Assembly (NCBI GenBank): GCA_001566295.1
Contig: KQ964245.1
Span: forward strand, 811,524 to 875,523
Reading direction: 5' to 3'
Length of the DNA: 64,000 nucleotides
From: Microdochium bolleyi
Taxonomy: Eukaryota > Ascomycota > Sordariomycetes > Xylariales > Microdochiaceae
The notes under the pieces were generated by a model. That model was not told the DNA's origin. It did no database searches and saw only the letters and a list, made by a program, of their open reading frames with translations. How positions within the stretch are numbered: position 1 is the stretch's first letter; each line of letters begins with the position of its first letter. The translations under genes were made by a program, and so were the position numbers. Shown here in pieces: positions 52,159-63,371 of this stretch.

Positions 52159-53554
52159 ATGTATCCTGTCCCCGCCTCCATGCCCCCTTCTACGATGAAT
52201 GACATGCTGGAACTCGACCCCGTGGCTTTCGTGCTCACGTGCACACGGTCTGGACTTCACCTCGCTGCTGAGACAACGAGCTTCATCACCCAACCAGCAA
52301 CAGGAGCAGAGCTTACTACAGACCTGCACAGGTTGGCAGACCTGAAAAGTCTATGGCTGCAGTCTCCAGGACGTTGCCAGGTCCAATTTTCCGTGCAAAG
52401 GGACGGAGCAATGCTCCAAGATCATCATACCCTTGAGCATATCGCAATGCAGATCGTCTCACATCCAGTAAGTTTCTGATAGTCCAAGTCCATGGCGCAC
52501 AGACTGTGCTAAATAATTGACACAGATTTGGTTGGAAATGTCACTGCTTGCAGAGCTCGAGGAGATCCACTACGATGCTGCCGAGGGTGAACCAAACTTG
52601 TACTTCACTGCCGAGCACAAGGACAAATCTTGTGCTTTGCTAGCTCCCCCGCATATTCCTGTTGCTCACTCGTCTGGCGTACACTGCCGCCTCGATTTTG
52701 TCGGCGAGATGCGGACAACGGCAAATGAGAGTCAAGCTGACGATGTCAACATGATGGACGAGCTGGTGCCTGTCGATGGTTCGATCACGCAGAGGGAATA
52801 TCGGGTCGACGGACTCTGGGACTGTGTTGATGCTTTGTTGGCAGCCTCCATACGAGAGCTCTTTGGTGTTAGGAAGAAGCTCTCACAGATCAAAATACGC
52901 AGACCGAAGCGCGGTCCGAGCCTGGTGGAGATGGCACCATGTGTTTGGAATGCCAATTACCTACAGGTAAGTAATTTACAGGCGAACTGTCACGTCAGGG
53001 CTGACATTATTGCAATAATGTAGCATGTATCTGCCCATGCAGCTCAGATTTCCACAATCACAAGGATACTCTCTTCCTACCGTCGAGCGAACAAGCCTTC
53101 ACTCAGAAACAAGGTCCGCACAATGATCGAGGACACGGAGGAAACCAAAATGGCGGCCGTGGACGACGCTCTTACAGTCAGAGTGTGGCGAGCTATGCTG
53201 GAGAACACAAAGCCGTCTCGAGCTAAAGTCCAAAGCTCAATAGAACGGACTTCACCCGGAACAGACGAGCAAGCAGCCGCGGAACAGGTCGAAGTCACTG
53301 CTCTTGAGTTGCCGTTCGACGGACCAGTGCCGCCGGATAAATCATCGCAGACGTTGGACAAGGAGGCGTCCCCCGTTGCTCCGCGATGCTACGTGCTTTC
53401 ATCGGGACAAGGGCTAGAATATCAACGGGACGATGGTTTATTCGACGGACTCGACTTCAGGAACTCCCCCGAACCGCAGATCGGCAGCACCTACACCAAG
53501 ACTGCGACCAATGCCGAAACCTTTACAGATGCGCGGGGCTTGTTTCATAGATGA
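52159..53554 (+). CDS. Unrecognised protein, 3 exons, about 426 aa
   Basis: I do not recognise this gene. Exons 52159-52467, 52526-52966 and 53024-53554 are separated by 58- and 57-bp introns, all phase 0, with GTAAGT donors and CAG/TAG acceptors, which argues for a real, expressed gene. The N-terminal 250 residues look like a compact alpha/beta domain: VAFVLTCTRSGLHLAAETTSF, LHRLADLKSLWLQSP, QVQFSVQRDGAMLQDHHTL, IWLEMSLLAELEEIHYDAAEG. A basic segment follows (RKKLSQIKIRRPKRGPSLVEM), then a helical stretch crossing intron 2 (QHVSAHAAQISTITRILSSYRRANKPSL). The last 150 residues are polar and probably disordered. There is no signal peptide or membrane segment. It could be a fast-evolving nuclear or meiotic protein, but that is a guess. 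Confidence 0.7.
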
Positions 53555-53984
53555 GCTTCGCCCGAAGGTAGAATGTTGCCTTGCACAGAGCCTCATCAGG
53601 CTAATTGACTTATGTGAGGGCGTTCGCAGGTTCACTTATCTGGACAGACATAATCATGTACCTAAATACTTTCGACCTCGACAATCTGACTCGCTCTATC
53701 TCGTGACCCGCTCGAAAGCATCAAGTGCTGCATTGCCTGTACTGTAGCAAGCAAGAAAAGAATAAACGCCCCCTTTCCCATCACCGGGTTGAGAGCGAAA
53801 GTGCGCATGCGCAGCTGTCCTCGAACTCCACCATCCAAGGCACAGTATTGCGCCACGAGACCAGGACCTGAGATTTCTTCGACATGCCGGCCACATATAC
53901 TAGCCTGGACGAGTAGCCCAGCAGTTGCTTTGTCTGTCCCCATGCTGCGTCGGCTCCCAACCCTTTTGCCCGGAACCTCCCTCA
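53555..53984. other. Convergent intergenic region
   Basis: It separates the 3' ends of the unrecognised gene (+) and the small membrane-protein gene (-). No gene is seen. Confidence 0.5.
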
Positions 53985-54236
53985 TCACCGTTGTGCTGCT
54001 GGCTTGCCACTGGCCTTATTCTTCTTCTCCTGCTTTGCCTTTTTGGCGTCCTCCTTTGCTTTCCTCTGCTCAGGCTTCATGGTCGCGTAGTGGATGTACC
54101 AGTGAAGGGTGATCTGGAGAGCGATGCAGACGATGACGACCATGAGGATGGTGAAGATGTAGGGCTGGTCATTGAGGACGGCGACGGCCTCGTCTGTGGC
54201 GCCGAGGCTGCGCATGAAGCCGAATTGTCCAGACAT
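53985..54236 (-). CDS. Small single-pass membrane protein, 83 aa
   Basis: This short ORF has the architecture of a genuine small membrane protein. A 27-residue N-terminal part (MSGQFGFMRSLGATDEAVAVLNDQ) is followed by one strong transmembrane helix (YIFTILMVVIVCIALQITLHWYI). The cytosolic tail is highly charged (KPEQRKAKEDAKKAKQEKKNK), so the N-terminus probably faces the lumen. The composition, a compact hydrophobic core and an alanine/lysine tail, is far from that of random ORFs around it. I cannot name a family. Alternatives are a small ER-resident stress-associated protein or a mitochondrial membrane peptide. There is no sign of introns. Confidence 0.65.
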   Translation of the reverse strand: MSGQFGFMRSLGATDEAVAVLNDQPYIFTILMVVIVCIALQITLHWYIHYATMKPEQRKAKEDAKKAKQEKKNKASGKPAAQR

Positions 54237-55377
54237 GTTTGCGGTGGCGGTGAGTGTGTATAGATGTCAAGGGCTATATTCTGCTGGTTTCCGCCGAGAA
54301 GGAAATAGTTCGCTCGAAGGGGTATCAATGCGGATAGTAGAGTGCGGAATTGGCGCCGAGTAGTGCGATGTATGCGAGTCGCTGGTCCAGCCAGATTAAA
54401 GTACAGGGTTTTGGGGATGGAGCGCACTACGGTATGTATGATTAAAGGCTGCGTCGAGCAGTGGTGTCGTGAAGGAGAAAGAGAGCGAGGTTGAACGTTT
54501 ACAGCCGGCAGGGGTCACGGGAAACGAACGAAGTGTTGACGGAGAGATGCTGGAGTGGGTGTGGGTTGTCCTTTATTTGCCCGTCAAGACCCCTGGTGGT
54601 CCCGCGATGTGTCGAGGAAGGCCGGGGTTGATGCTTCTCTTGGGACAAGGAACGGGCATGGACTGGTTACTGTGTGTGTGATACGAACTGCCATGCATGC
54701 TCCACGCGGCTCTCTTCACTCGCCAACCTGGAAAGAGGCCCATACAGACAGCCGTTCAGGCTGGTCAAAGAAATCATGCCATCTTGACGCGGCTGGGTGA
54801 GTCGGAGCTGCTGAGGCGGCTTGTGTGGAGGTGGTTGAAACCAGGGTCGTGTTTCAGTCGTGTGAGAGAGCCTCACCAGCTCGGCCAGGCCCCAGGGTTG
54901 CCGGCGGGTAGGGCAAGCAAGGACTCCAAGACATGACCGGATGCCAAGCCAAGCAAGATGCATCCAAGGCCCGCCTGTGGTCTAGGAGTATGCAGCAGAG
55001 CATGACATGTGCCATGTGTATAGCTGGCGAGATTGTGATGCACTCTGGAGACGGCAGCCATAATGGCCGTCATGGAGGCTCTGAGGGCCATTGCGATCCA
55101 GCGGCACGGCTGGCAGTCAGCTGTTGGTGGGTGATGCTCGAGCTTGTGCCTGGCCCCACCTTGGACTTTCGCAGCATCTGGCTGGCTCGATTGGCCAGTG
55201 GGAATCCCTGTTGCAAGTGCAACTGAGCAGCTGGTTGATGTTAACGGCCGCTGGAAAATAATTGCGGCACCACACCAAAGCTGCCATCACTTCACGCGAC
55301 ACCAACGTCACGCCCCGGCCGAGCCGAACAACCCCTCCACCAACCCCGTCGCCTTGCCGGACAGCCTGTGAGATGCG
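54237..55377. other. Divergent intergenic region, small membrane protein and uS5m
   Basis: It should hold both promoters. ORFs on either strand are below 100 codons and lack recognisable content. Confidence 0.5.
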
Positions 55378-56866
55378 ATGAGCGCGGTACGCTCAGCTCC
55401 GTGCCTCCGGCTGGCCAGTGCCGCCCTGCGCCCGACGACCACGACGACACCAGGCTCACTGCGACGGACTGCCCTCCTCCACACATCAGCCAGCCTCAGC
55501 GGCAAGCCCCGGCGGTCACGCTTCAAAAATGTACACCTAGACGCCATGGGCCTTTCGAGCCCCGACAAGGTCCAGGAGTTCACGGAAAAGATGTTCCCAA
55601 AGTACACGGAGCGGGAGTTGAAGGCCCTCAGTGAGCGCTACACGCCCGAGCAGATGGCCGCCATCGAGGCCGGCGAGGCCGCAATCGACCCCAAAGACCT
55701 GACGGTGCAGGCCCGCGTGCGCACCGATCCGTACCGCCTGCCTTACCTCGACGACTTCAGCAAAATCATGCCTATTGTCGACAAGAAGGTCCGGACGGCG
55801 CCCCTCCCGGACCCGAACGCCCGGTTCATGACCGAGTCTGAGCAGTCGGCCGACCTGATGAAGTGGGCGGACGAGCTGATCCCCGAGGAGCACCGCGGGC
55901 TGCTGGCCGGTGGCGCACAGAGCCCCGACGAGGCGCTCAAGCCGCAGCTCGACGCGCTCGCGGCGAGCGGCAAGTCCCGCAGCGAGATCGAGTTCGAGAA
56001 GCAGAAGCTCGTGCGTGCGTGGCGCAAGGACCAGGGAGACCGCCTCAGGCCGCTCGAGAGCGCCCTCACAAAAGCCATGCACGACGAGTTCCCCAAGCTC
56101 ATCAACGAGCGGTCCGGCATGAATGACGGCAACCGGCCCGCGCACTCACCTGTGGCGCCGGGCCTCGGCAAGGACTTCCCCACTGGCGGGCTGTCGGACC
56201 TGCGGGATCCGGCTGATGAGGCCCTCGACCCAGAGGGCGTATGGCGGCAGACGCAGAAGGTCACGGGCCAGCCGCTGAAGGACCTGATGCAGATCAAGAA
56301 CAAGAGCATCGTGATCCGCACAGTCTCAAACCAGACTCGTCTCGGAAAGATCCGCAGCTTCGCAATCATGAACGTGGCGGGGACAAAGGACGGGCGCCTG
56401 GGTGTCGGCGTGGCCAAGTCGGTCGACCAGTCCACAGCCAGCCAAAAGGCCAAGTTCCTGGCCCTGCAGAACCTCAAGCCCATCAAGCGGTACGAGGACC
56501 GTACCATCTACGGCAACGTCAGCGCCAAGGTCGGCGCCACCGTCGTGGAGATCAAGGCTCGTCCTCCGGGTATGTATTCTCCCCCCACACTGATTTTGCC
56601 TCGTTGACAAAAAGAGACTAATGGTTTTATGTTTCACGCACACAGGCTTCGGCATCCGCGCCTCCCATCGGCTCTTTGAGATCTTCCGCCTCGCGGGCTT
56701 GCACGACGTGTCGGCACGCATGCCCCGCGGCCGAAATCCGATGAATTCGGTCAAGGCTTGCATCGAGGCGCTCCAGAAGCAAAAGGACCCCGGGCAGATC
56801 GCTCTGGGCCGCGGCAAGAAGATGGTCGACGTGCGAAACGTGTACTTCGGCGGCAATGTGCAATAA
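55378..56866 (+). CDS. MRPS5: Mitochondrial small ribosomal subunit protein uS5m (Mrps5)
   Basis: Two exons (55378-56569 and 56646-56866; 76-bp intron) give about 470 residues. uS5m lies near the mRNA entry of the mitochondrial small subunit and supports decoding fidelity. A presequence (MSAVRSAPCLRLASAALRP) and a long fungal N-terminal extension precede the S5 domains. The extension has helical charged segments such as MFPKYTERELKALSERYTPEQ and SRSEIEFEKQKLVRAWRKDQGDRLRPLESAL. The dsRNA-binding-like S5 N-domain reads LMQIKNKSIVIRTVSNQTRLGKIRSFAIMNVAGTKDGRLGVGVAKS. The S5 C-domain crosses the intron: TVVEIKARPPG|FGIRASHRLFEIFRLAGLHDVSARMPRGRNPMNSVKACIEAL. The ending VRNVYFGGNVQ and the phase-1 splice agree with the family. 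Confidence 0.94.
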
Positions 56867-58118
56867 ATGATAGGATTTTATCTCGAAACGGCGAGGGGTG
56901 GTATCACGTCGGTGGGAAGAGGCAGACAACGGCGGGACGACTTGAACAGCGAGCTTCGCCTTGGCTAGCTAGCCACGTCGATTCCATGGCAAGTTGGGGA
57001 GTCTCAACCATGAGCATCGCCAGGAAGAGGCGTCATTGTTCAAAATGTACAAAACAATCTACAATGTAAAAACACGTCACAACTACTGGCAAAGCACGAG
57101 AGATATACCGTATTTTGCGGGCAAGTGTTTTTTTAAGACTCGTCTGCGGTAGAGGACGTGTCTTGTTCCATTGACAGGCTCTGGTATTATTTCCTTCGCA
57201 CGAGCAGGGCTTGAGAATGCTTCCGCGTTCGCTTGTCTACCTTGCCGACGTCCACTTGGCTGCGCCAGCGGAGATTAAAAGCTTGCCACTCATCGGCTTA
57301 TCTTCCTACCGCCGTAGTACTTCGGGGCATTGTTCTGCAGCGCTCAGCCTATCGCGGTCCAGGTGTCCATCCTGTGAGCTCTAAATCGAGCCTACGCACC
57401 GCCGGGAGCAAAACGACCTAGGGAATCCCACGCCGAGCACTCTACTGCAACCATGAAAACGACCCACGGAGGCCACAGGAGGCATCGCCAGCGAAGATGC
57501 TGTCCTCTCGGTTTTTCCAACGCTGAACCTCAGTGAGAAGAGAGTGGCGAGCATTTTCCCCGGCAAAAACTTGGAGGTTCGTGAAGAGGGTGAGGGCTTT
57601 TGCGCCAGGATAACCGTAATGCGCGACGATGTTGCGCTGCTCGACTTTTGGTGCCCAGAGATCGCCGGATGGATCGTAAATAAGATCTCACTCAGCGCCG
57701 TACCCTAGATACCGCGCGGAAGCTTTCATATCCAGGCTGGAACACCCTCTCTCTCTCTCTCTCTTCTGTCGTTATGGGTGAGGAGGTCCTTTCCGAGCAT
57801 TCTCCCTGTCCATCGTGCCAGATATGTGCTGTTTGTCGACAAATTATCTGCTGTTGACCGTAATCGTAGGTGCAAGGCCGTGTAATTGCCGTACCATTTC
57901 CTTTGCGTCCCTTCGTATCCGCACGCGTCTGAATAATCCTTTGCAGGCCCCGGCGAGCCAACCGTGCTTTGCGCGTGTTGTATCACTACTCTCTTGCCTC
58001 TGCCCTCTTCCCTGGCCAGACAACAAAAAACAAGATACCCTTTTGTTCTTTCTCCCCTCCGTCGGTCGTCGTCCATGGGAGATCACAAAAGTCGACGTTC
58101 CTGATTCGCCCATCCCCT
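56867..58118. other. Convergent intergenic region (1.25 kb)
   Basis: It lies between the 3' ends of uS5m (+) and Dad3 (-). It includes a (CT)9 microsatellite. No ORF with recognisable content is present. Confidence 0.5.
57747..57764. repeat. (CT)9 dinucleotide microsatellite
   Basis: Nine perfect CT units in the non-coding region downstream of uS5m and Dad3. Such a run is expected to vary in length between strains. Confidence 0.9.
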
Positions 58119-58442
58119 TCAGCGGTTGCCCCAGTCAATCTCCTGCTGCAGCACGATGCTGTACACGCTCGCCTTGAGCAGCGTGAAGACGAGGCTCGTC
58201 TTGCGCTCGAGCTCCCGCAGCCCGTCGAGGATCTCGCTCGTCGGCCGGTCCGCCATCGCGTCCAGCACCGACGCCAGCTTGCGCATGTTGTCCGCGAGCC
58301 GCTCGTACTCGTCGAGGACCTCCTGCTCGAGCGGCGAGAGGTCCTCCGGCCCGCTGCCGCCGCCGCCGCCGGAGACCGAGGCCATCAGCGTGTTGGCGGT
58401 CGCCGGGTCGTGCTGCTGTTGGTGGTGGGGGTGGTGATCCAT
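58119..58442 (-). CDS. DAD3: DASH (Dam1) complex subunit Dad3
   Basis: Single exon, 107 residues. Dad3 is one of ten subunits of the fungal DASH/Dam1 ring that couples kinetochores to microtubules. After a non-conserved N-terminus rich in H, Q and G (MDHHPHHQQQHDP ... SGGGGGSG) comes the whole family core: LSPLEQEVLDEYERLADNMRKLASVLDAMA, then SEILDGLRELERKTSLVFTLLKASVYSIVLQQEI. The frame is open upstream to 58802, but the ATG at 58442 gives normal length and a sensible N-terminus. The gene has no intron and lies alone between uS5m and the NRC-2 kinase. Confidence 0.93.
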   Translation of the reverse strand: MDHHPHHQQQHDPATANTLMASVSGGGGGSGPEDLSPLEQEVLDEYERLADNMRKLASVLDAMADRPTSEILDGLRELERKTSLVFTLLKASVYSIVLQQEIDWGNR

Positions 58443-59274
58443 GATGGCGGCTGGGTCGTCAGTGAGGAGGGGGGATCCTCGGTGAGACGGCTCGCTATGT
58501 GCTCGATAGCTCGTGAGGGGGTCCACGAAATGAGTGTAACCGAGCTCGAATGTGTTGCCTGCCAGTGAAGCAGCCTCCGATTGGCATAAGTTTGTGTCGC
58601 AATCCGCGTTGAATGGGAGCACAGATGCTGCTGCTCGAGCGAATAGCTTGATGGACAGATAAGTGAAGCACAAGAAGGTCTGGCGCGGTCCTGACGCGCA
58701 ACTGTTGTCTGGTCCCGCGATGTCTGCCCCACCCCCACAATAGCTTTGTCCAAGCACGTTGACGTTGGAAGAATTTACTTTCAAATTCAGCAACCACGTC
58801 ATAACATAAACGGATTGATAATGCCGTCGTCTAATTACTGCGACAGACCATGTTCTGAGGCCCTGTCATGCTTTCATCTACATTTTCTGCCACGGCTAGA
58901 TAGGTACACATCAGGTGCATTGCAAGCTTGGTAGAAGGAAACAGAATGCCAAAAATGGCCAAAGTGTATAAGGATTCATAAACGCTGCTATGTGATAATC
59001 CGAACGAGGCTTCGCGTCTTGACGATATCTCAAGCCACCTATCTGTGTAGATCTCGCTGGGTGTATGTGTGTTTGAACGTGACAACGTTGCTAATTGGGA
59101 ATTTTACAAATATCGAGCCCGGAACTGGGCACCGACTGGAGTTGCACCGGAGCAGAGGCCATGGCAGCCCATTGCGCCGGGGAGGACCTGCGGAGGCTGA
59201 TTGATGTGCAGTCCCCCTCACCAAATATGCATGCCGCATATCCTTAGCCTGGAGTTTGACGCATCTTCGGCAGC
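58443..59274. other. Tandem intergenic region between two minus-strand genes
   Basis: It holds the Dad3 promoter and the 3' region of the NRC-2 kinase. No gene is supported. Confidence 0.5.
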
Positions 59275-61869
59275 CTAATGCTGAGGGTGCTGGTTGTAGT
59301 GATCATCCCCGTCGTGGTGCAGGGTGACGCTGTTGAACTCCTCAAATGGATCCACGAGCTCGGCTCCTGGTGTGGCCAGCCCGCTGTCCAGCGGAACACC
59401 CTTCTGCAGGTGGATCTGTCGGGAACGAGTGATGTCGACACTTTCGCTTTCCTTGACGTTGCGGAAGTTGATCGTGTCAACACCACGGCCCGCATGGGGG
59501 ACAATTGGGGGTTTCGAATGCCGGATCAGAGCCCATTGAGTCGGCCGGAAGAATGGATGGCCCTTGATATCCGAGGCACCGGCCCTGGCGCCCAGTCGAC
59601 GTGTTTCGTCCTTGATTAGCAGCTTTCGAATCAAGGACTTGCAAAGGCTGTGTACAGGACTATTAGCTGTGAGTCGTTCCACGTGACGCATGGTGAGACC
59701 TACTTCGATATCTGGGGCGATCCAGAGTGTTCGGGAAACGGAATCTCCTCACGCAGGATGTTGGCGAATGTCGCGTTACGGTTCTTCCCCTTAAACGGCG
59801 TGGTCCCGTACAGCATCTCGTAAATCAAGATGCCCAGTGTCCACCAATCAACAGCACTAGTATGCCCGCTTCCCTTGATGACCTCAGGAGCAATGTATTC
59901 CTCGGTACCAACGAACGAGTTCGTCCTGAAGTTCGCAATACACGATTTCGTGTCTATCGTCGGAAGCGAAGATGTGCTCGCGCCGTTCTTACCCATGATC
60001 ATGGTCGGCTTACCGCCGGGATCTGACTGCTTCGACAAGTCAAAGTCTGACAGCATAATGTGGCCGGACTGGTGGAGAAGAATGTCTTGAGGTTGGTTAG
60101 CAGAAGTTCCGTTGGGTTTCCGAAGATGGGGATAGACAAACTTTCTGGCTTTAGATCTCTGTAGATGAAACCCATGAGATGCAGGTACTCCAAGGCGGCT
60201 GTTACCTCAGCAGCATAGAAGCGGGCATCGTCTTCAGGAATGCATTTTCCAGGCCGAGTCTGCAGGGCTCGGAAGAACTCCCCGCCGCTGCAATATTCCA
60301 TGCAGAGGTACAAGTGATCTTCGGACTGGAAGGAGTGGTAGAGAGTGACGATGAATGGGTGATTACTCGTCGCCAGAATCTCCTGTTCTGCCAAAGCTCG
60401 CTTGATCTTGTTGCGCTTGATCATTTCTTTCTTGCTCAAGACTGCAATGGCGTTGAGTCAGCAGTGTAACGGAAGCGTCAGGCCGGGAATCACGCCAACA
60501 TACCTTTCATGGCATATAGCCGCGAACTCTTCTTCTCCTTGACCAGGTATACCTTGCCCACATCTCCCTTGCCGATGAGCTTGATCTTGTCAAAAGATGA
60601 CGGGCCAACCTCGACATCACGGACCTTGATGGAGTTGGAGCTATACGTTCTACGGAAAGCGAGGTTGTTGCGAGGAGCAGGGAGAGATCCAAGCCCATCA
60701 GAGTCCGGTACAGCTAGACTCCCATTCTCAGTCGTCTTGTTGTCCACGAAGCCTAGCGTCGACAGATTGCCGCTCTGCATCAGTGGTTCTTTGCCCAGCT
60801 CGGCAGTCGCAGGCCGCTCTCCATCTCCCTTGGACTTATTGAATAGACCCTGCGCGTTAGGTGCACTGGCGACTCTACGCAGCTTGCGGGCAAGTTCCTC
60901 CTTGTTGGCATTGGTGGGCTGTTGAGTTGTGCCATCGGGACCTTGGATCTTCAAGCTGGGTGTGTCAGGAGGACTAGGCGGGACAGAGCCTTCGTTGTGA
61001 TGCCTGAGGCCAGGGGGGCCCTGGTGAGCGAAATAGGGATTGGCGTGAGCGGTTGGGCTCATCGCCTCGTCGAGCGGGTTGCCTTCGCTGGCCGTGGTCT
61101 GGGATCTGAGGCGGCCGACTGTTGAGCTGAAGAAGCGGTTCTTGGACTGGCGAAGCGTTGACCGAGGGTCGGACTTGGGGCTGGTCTGGGTGTTGCCGGT
61201 AGTGGCGCCGTCGAGATTCCTGTCCTTCTCCGCGGTCGAGTTGATGCGGAAGAAATTCTTAATCTTCTGATTAAAGTGGCTGTTGCCGCCATTGCCCGAG
61301 GACGCCTTAACAGGAGTCTTGGCAGGCATGTTGGCAGATGGTCTGGCCTGAGGAAGCGTGGAAGGGGGAGCAGACGAGTCGCTTGTGTGGGTGTTGGGGT
61401 GCGAGTTCGAGGCCTGGCTGGTCTCGTTCTCGTCTCGAGAGTCGCGGTCTGCAGCGAAGTGGTCGGAAGGCTGTCGATTCAGAATTCGGTTGAGGGCAGT
61501 GTTACTCGAGCGCTGCCATGATGTCAAACGCTTCTTGATGCGGAGTGAGGTGGCAGCGGTGCCAGAGCCAGGTCCGCCTGGGGCCGAGAGCGGGCTTGTG
61601 GAACGCGGCTGAGCTGGAGCGGCGTCGGCAATAATGCTGGAGCAGCGGCGGCTGTCGTTGGTGGCACGGGGGGACTTGATCGCGATGCTATCCTCGTTGT
61701 CACGAAGGATACTGCCGTTGTTGTTGTTGCTGCTGCTGCTGGAGCGGCTGGGGGTGTTGGGAGTGATGTTGGTGGTGCTGGGGAGCACAGTGGGAGCCGG
61801 GATGGAGATGGGAGCGACGGGGATGCCAATTGACTCGGGCTCGAGCGAGCGTAGCGCTGTGGCGGCCAT
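59275..61869 (-). CDS. nrc-2: AGC protein kinase NRC-2 (Fpk1/Kin82 flippase-kinase type)
   Basis: Four exons (61869-60504, 60441-60142, 60085-59704, 59647-59275; introns 56-62 bp) give about 806 residues. In Neurospora nrc-2 represses conidiation; the yeast relatives Fpk1/Kin82 phosphorylate lipid flippases at the plasma membrane. The first 430 residues are disordered (S, P, N-rich). The kinase domain starts FDKIKLIGKGDVGKVYLVKEK with the ATP lysine in YAMKVL (across intron 1), followed by the hinge LCMEYCSGGEFF. The catalytic loop YRDLKPENILLHQSGH is completed across intron 2. DFD replaces DFG (LSDFDLSKQ), typical of this AGC subgroup, and GTEEYIAPEVI precedes DWWTLGILIYEM. Intron 3 lies just before NLCKSLIRKLL. 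The C-terminal AGC tail ends with a hydrophobic-type motif (DPFEEFNSV). The insert between DFD and TEEYIAPE is long, also typical. Confidence 0.95.
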
Positions 61870-63371
61870 GCTGGCTCGGCTGGCTTGCCTATCGAACTAG
61901 ACCGAGCTTGGGGGGCGCCTGGGGCGGCGTCTTTCGGAGCTACTGTGCGACCGCCGCCTCTGGGGCCTGTCCTGCTTGCAAATCAAGTCCGGGACCCCTG
62001 CCTGAACGGGCACTCGAGCGGCCTCGACAGTCCGATTCGGTAGTGCGCGGCAGTGCTCGTGTTCGGTGGTGTGTGGAGATGCGTGGAGAGATGAGAGAGT
62101 GTGACGGTCTGCGGTTGCAGCCACGACAAAGGCCCGGATGGTGCACAAACACGACGAGAGGGAACGACTGCTGACAATTCGCAGCGAGATGCCTCCCTCC
62201 AGAGTGCTCACCTGCCTTCCAGCCCGCCAGGTCTCGCAGCTCCGAGAGCGCCAGCTCTTGGGAAGTGGCTGTCTCACGCCGTCTCATGCAGCCACTTGAG
62301 GAATGCGCGTGGGTCCGCGGCTTCTCCCCGATTTCCCCAAGAAGGACCGCAGCTCGTTATAGTCCGCAGTCCGCAGTCCGCTGAGCCAGCCCTGCTTGCT
62401 GCATTGACAGTGCTTGTAGAGCTTCTCTGCCCTGTCGAGCTTGGCACGGAGTGGACAGTCGCCAATGCTCTCCGTGCGGGTTGTTCACATTTGCGCATCT
62501 GCTCGCAATGCATCCCACCATCGCCCTTGCCTCATGAGACAAATATGTATCCATATATCGGTTCCAGCAGATCCCTTGCCGCTCAAGAGTGCCGTACACC
62601 TTGCTTGCATCACATTCACAAGAGCCGGACCGGTAATGCCATTGGGCCCTCCGCCTCATGCACCACACCGTTGCAGCTGGTCTCCACCGTTTCCTCAGAA
62701 GGCAACTCTGTTGAAGCCGTTGGGACCTGTCGCCCTGGTAGGGCAGGGATCGCAGGAACAGTGCCCTTATCGACGCTTGACGGTTCTCCTCGACTCTCAT
62801 TCGACTCTCTTTTGATACTCTTGGCTGCATGCCCACGGAACTTGGGACGAACCACGACAGCAAACCCGTTCCGGAACGAAGCGAGAAAACCCAGGTTGGT
62901 GCGCCACAATCGTCAGCTTGCTCGGCCCGTAACGCCCGCTCGGGCGACAATTATCTACAATAAGCAGTACAGACATCGGCCAGGCACACACAAACACGTG
63001 GACTGTGGCCAGCGGCCAATTTTCCAGGCATTCTAGCAGATGGTTGCGAGAAGGCTGCGCCGCTACGCTACGGTATGCTTCCCGGGGTCAAAGGCACATT
63101 GTTCAGGTGCAACAAGTGGGCCAATTGACGTCAGGCGTTGAGCAGAGGGGTCCTCCCAGAGTGGGACAGCAGTAACATGAAGAGCACTGCGGTTGCACAT
63201 ATCAATTGGCGCAACCCGGCGAGCCCAGAGCCATGGTCATATAGAGGTGGTCATGATGAACTTGTCCATGTTCCTGACCAAATATGACTTGCTGAAGTTC
63301 GATATTGGGTGGCATTCGTCCTGCTGTGTCTAAACCCAGTCATACAACCTCTTGTGCTGGCTCGATGCTGC
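61870..63371. other. Intergenic region upstream of NRC-2 (1.5 kb)
   Basis: It should hold the NRC-2 promoter and the 3' region of the C2H2 gene. A 311-codon frame on the plus strand (62101-63036) lacks an ATG start and domain content. Three tandem GTCCGCA-type units at about 62358-62380 are the only repeat noticed. Confidence 0.5.

Noticed and set aside
62101..63036. 311-codon open frame on the plus strand upstream of NRC-2
   Set aside because: It begins with GTG, lacks an ATG start in context, shows no domain or splice-linked exon, and overlaps several equally long frames in other phases.
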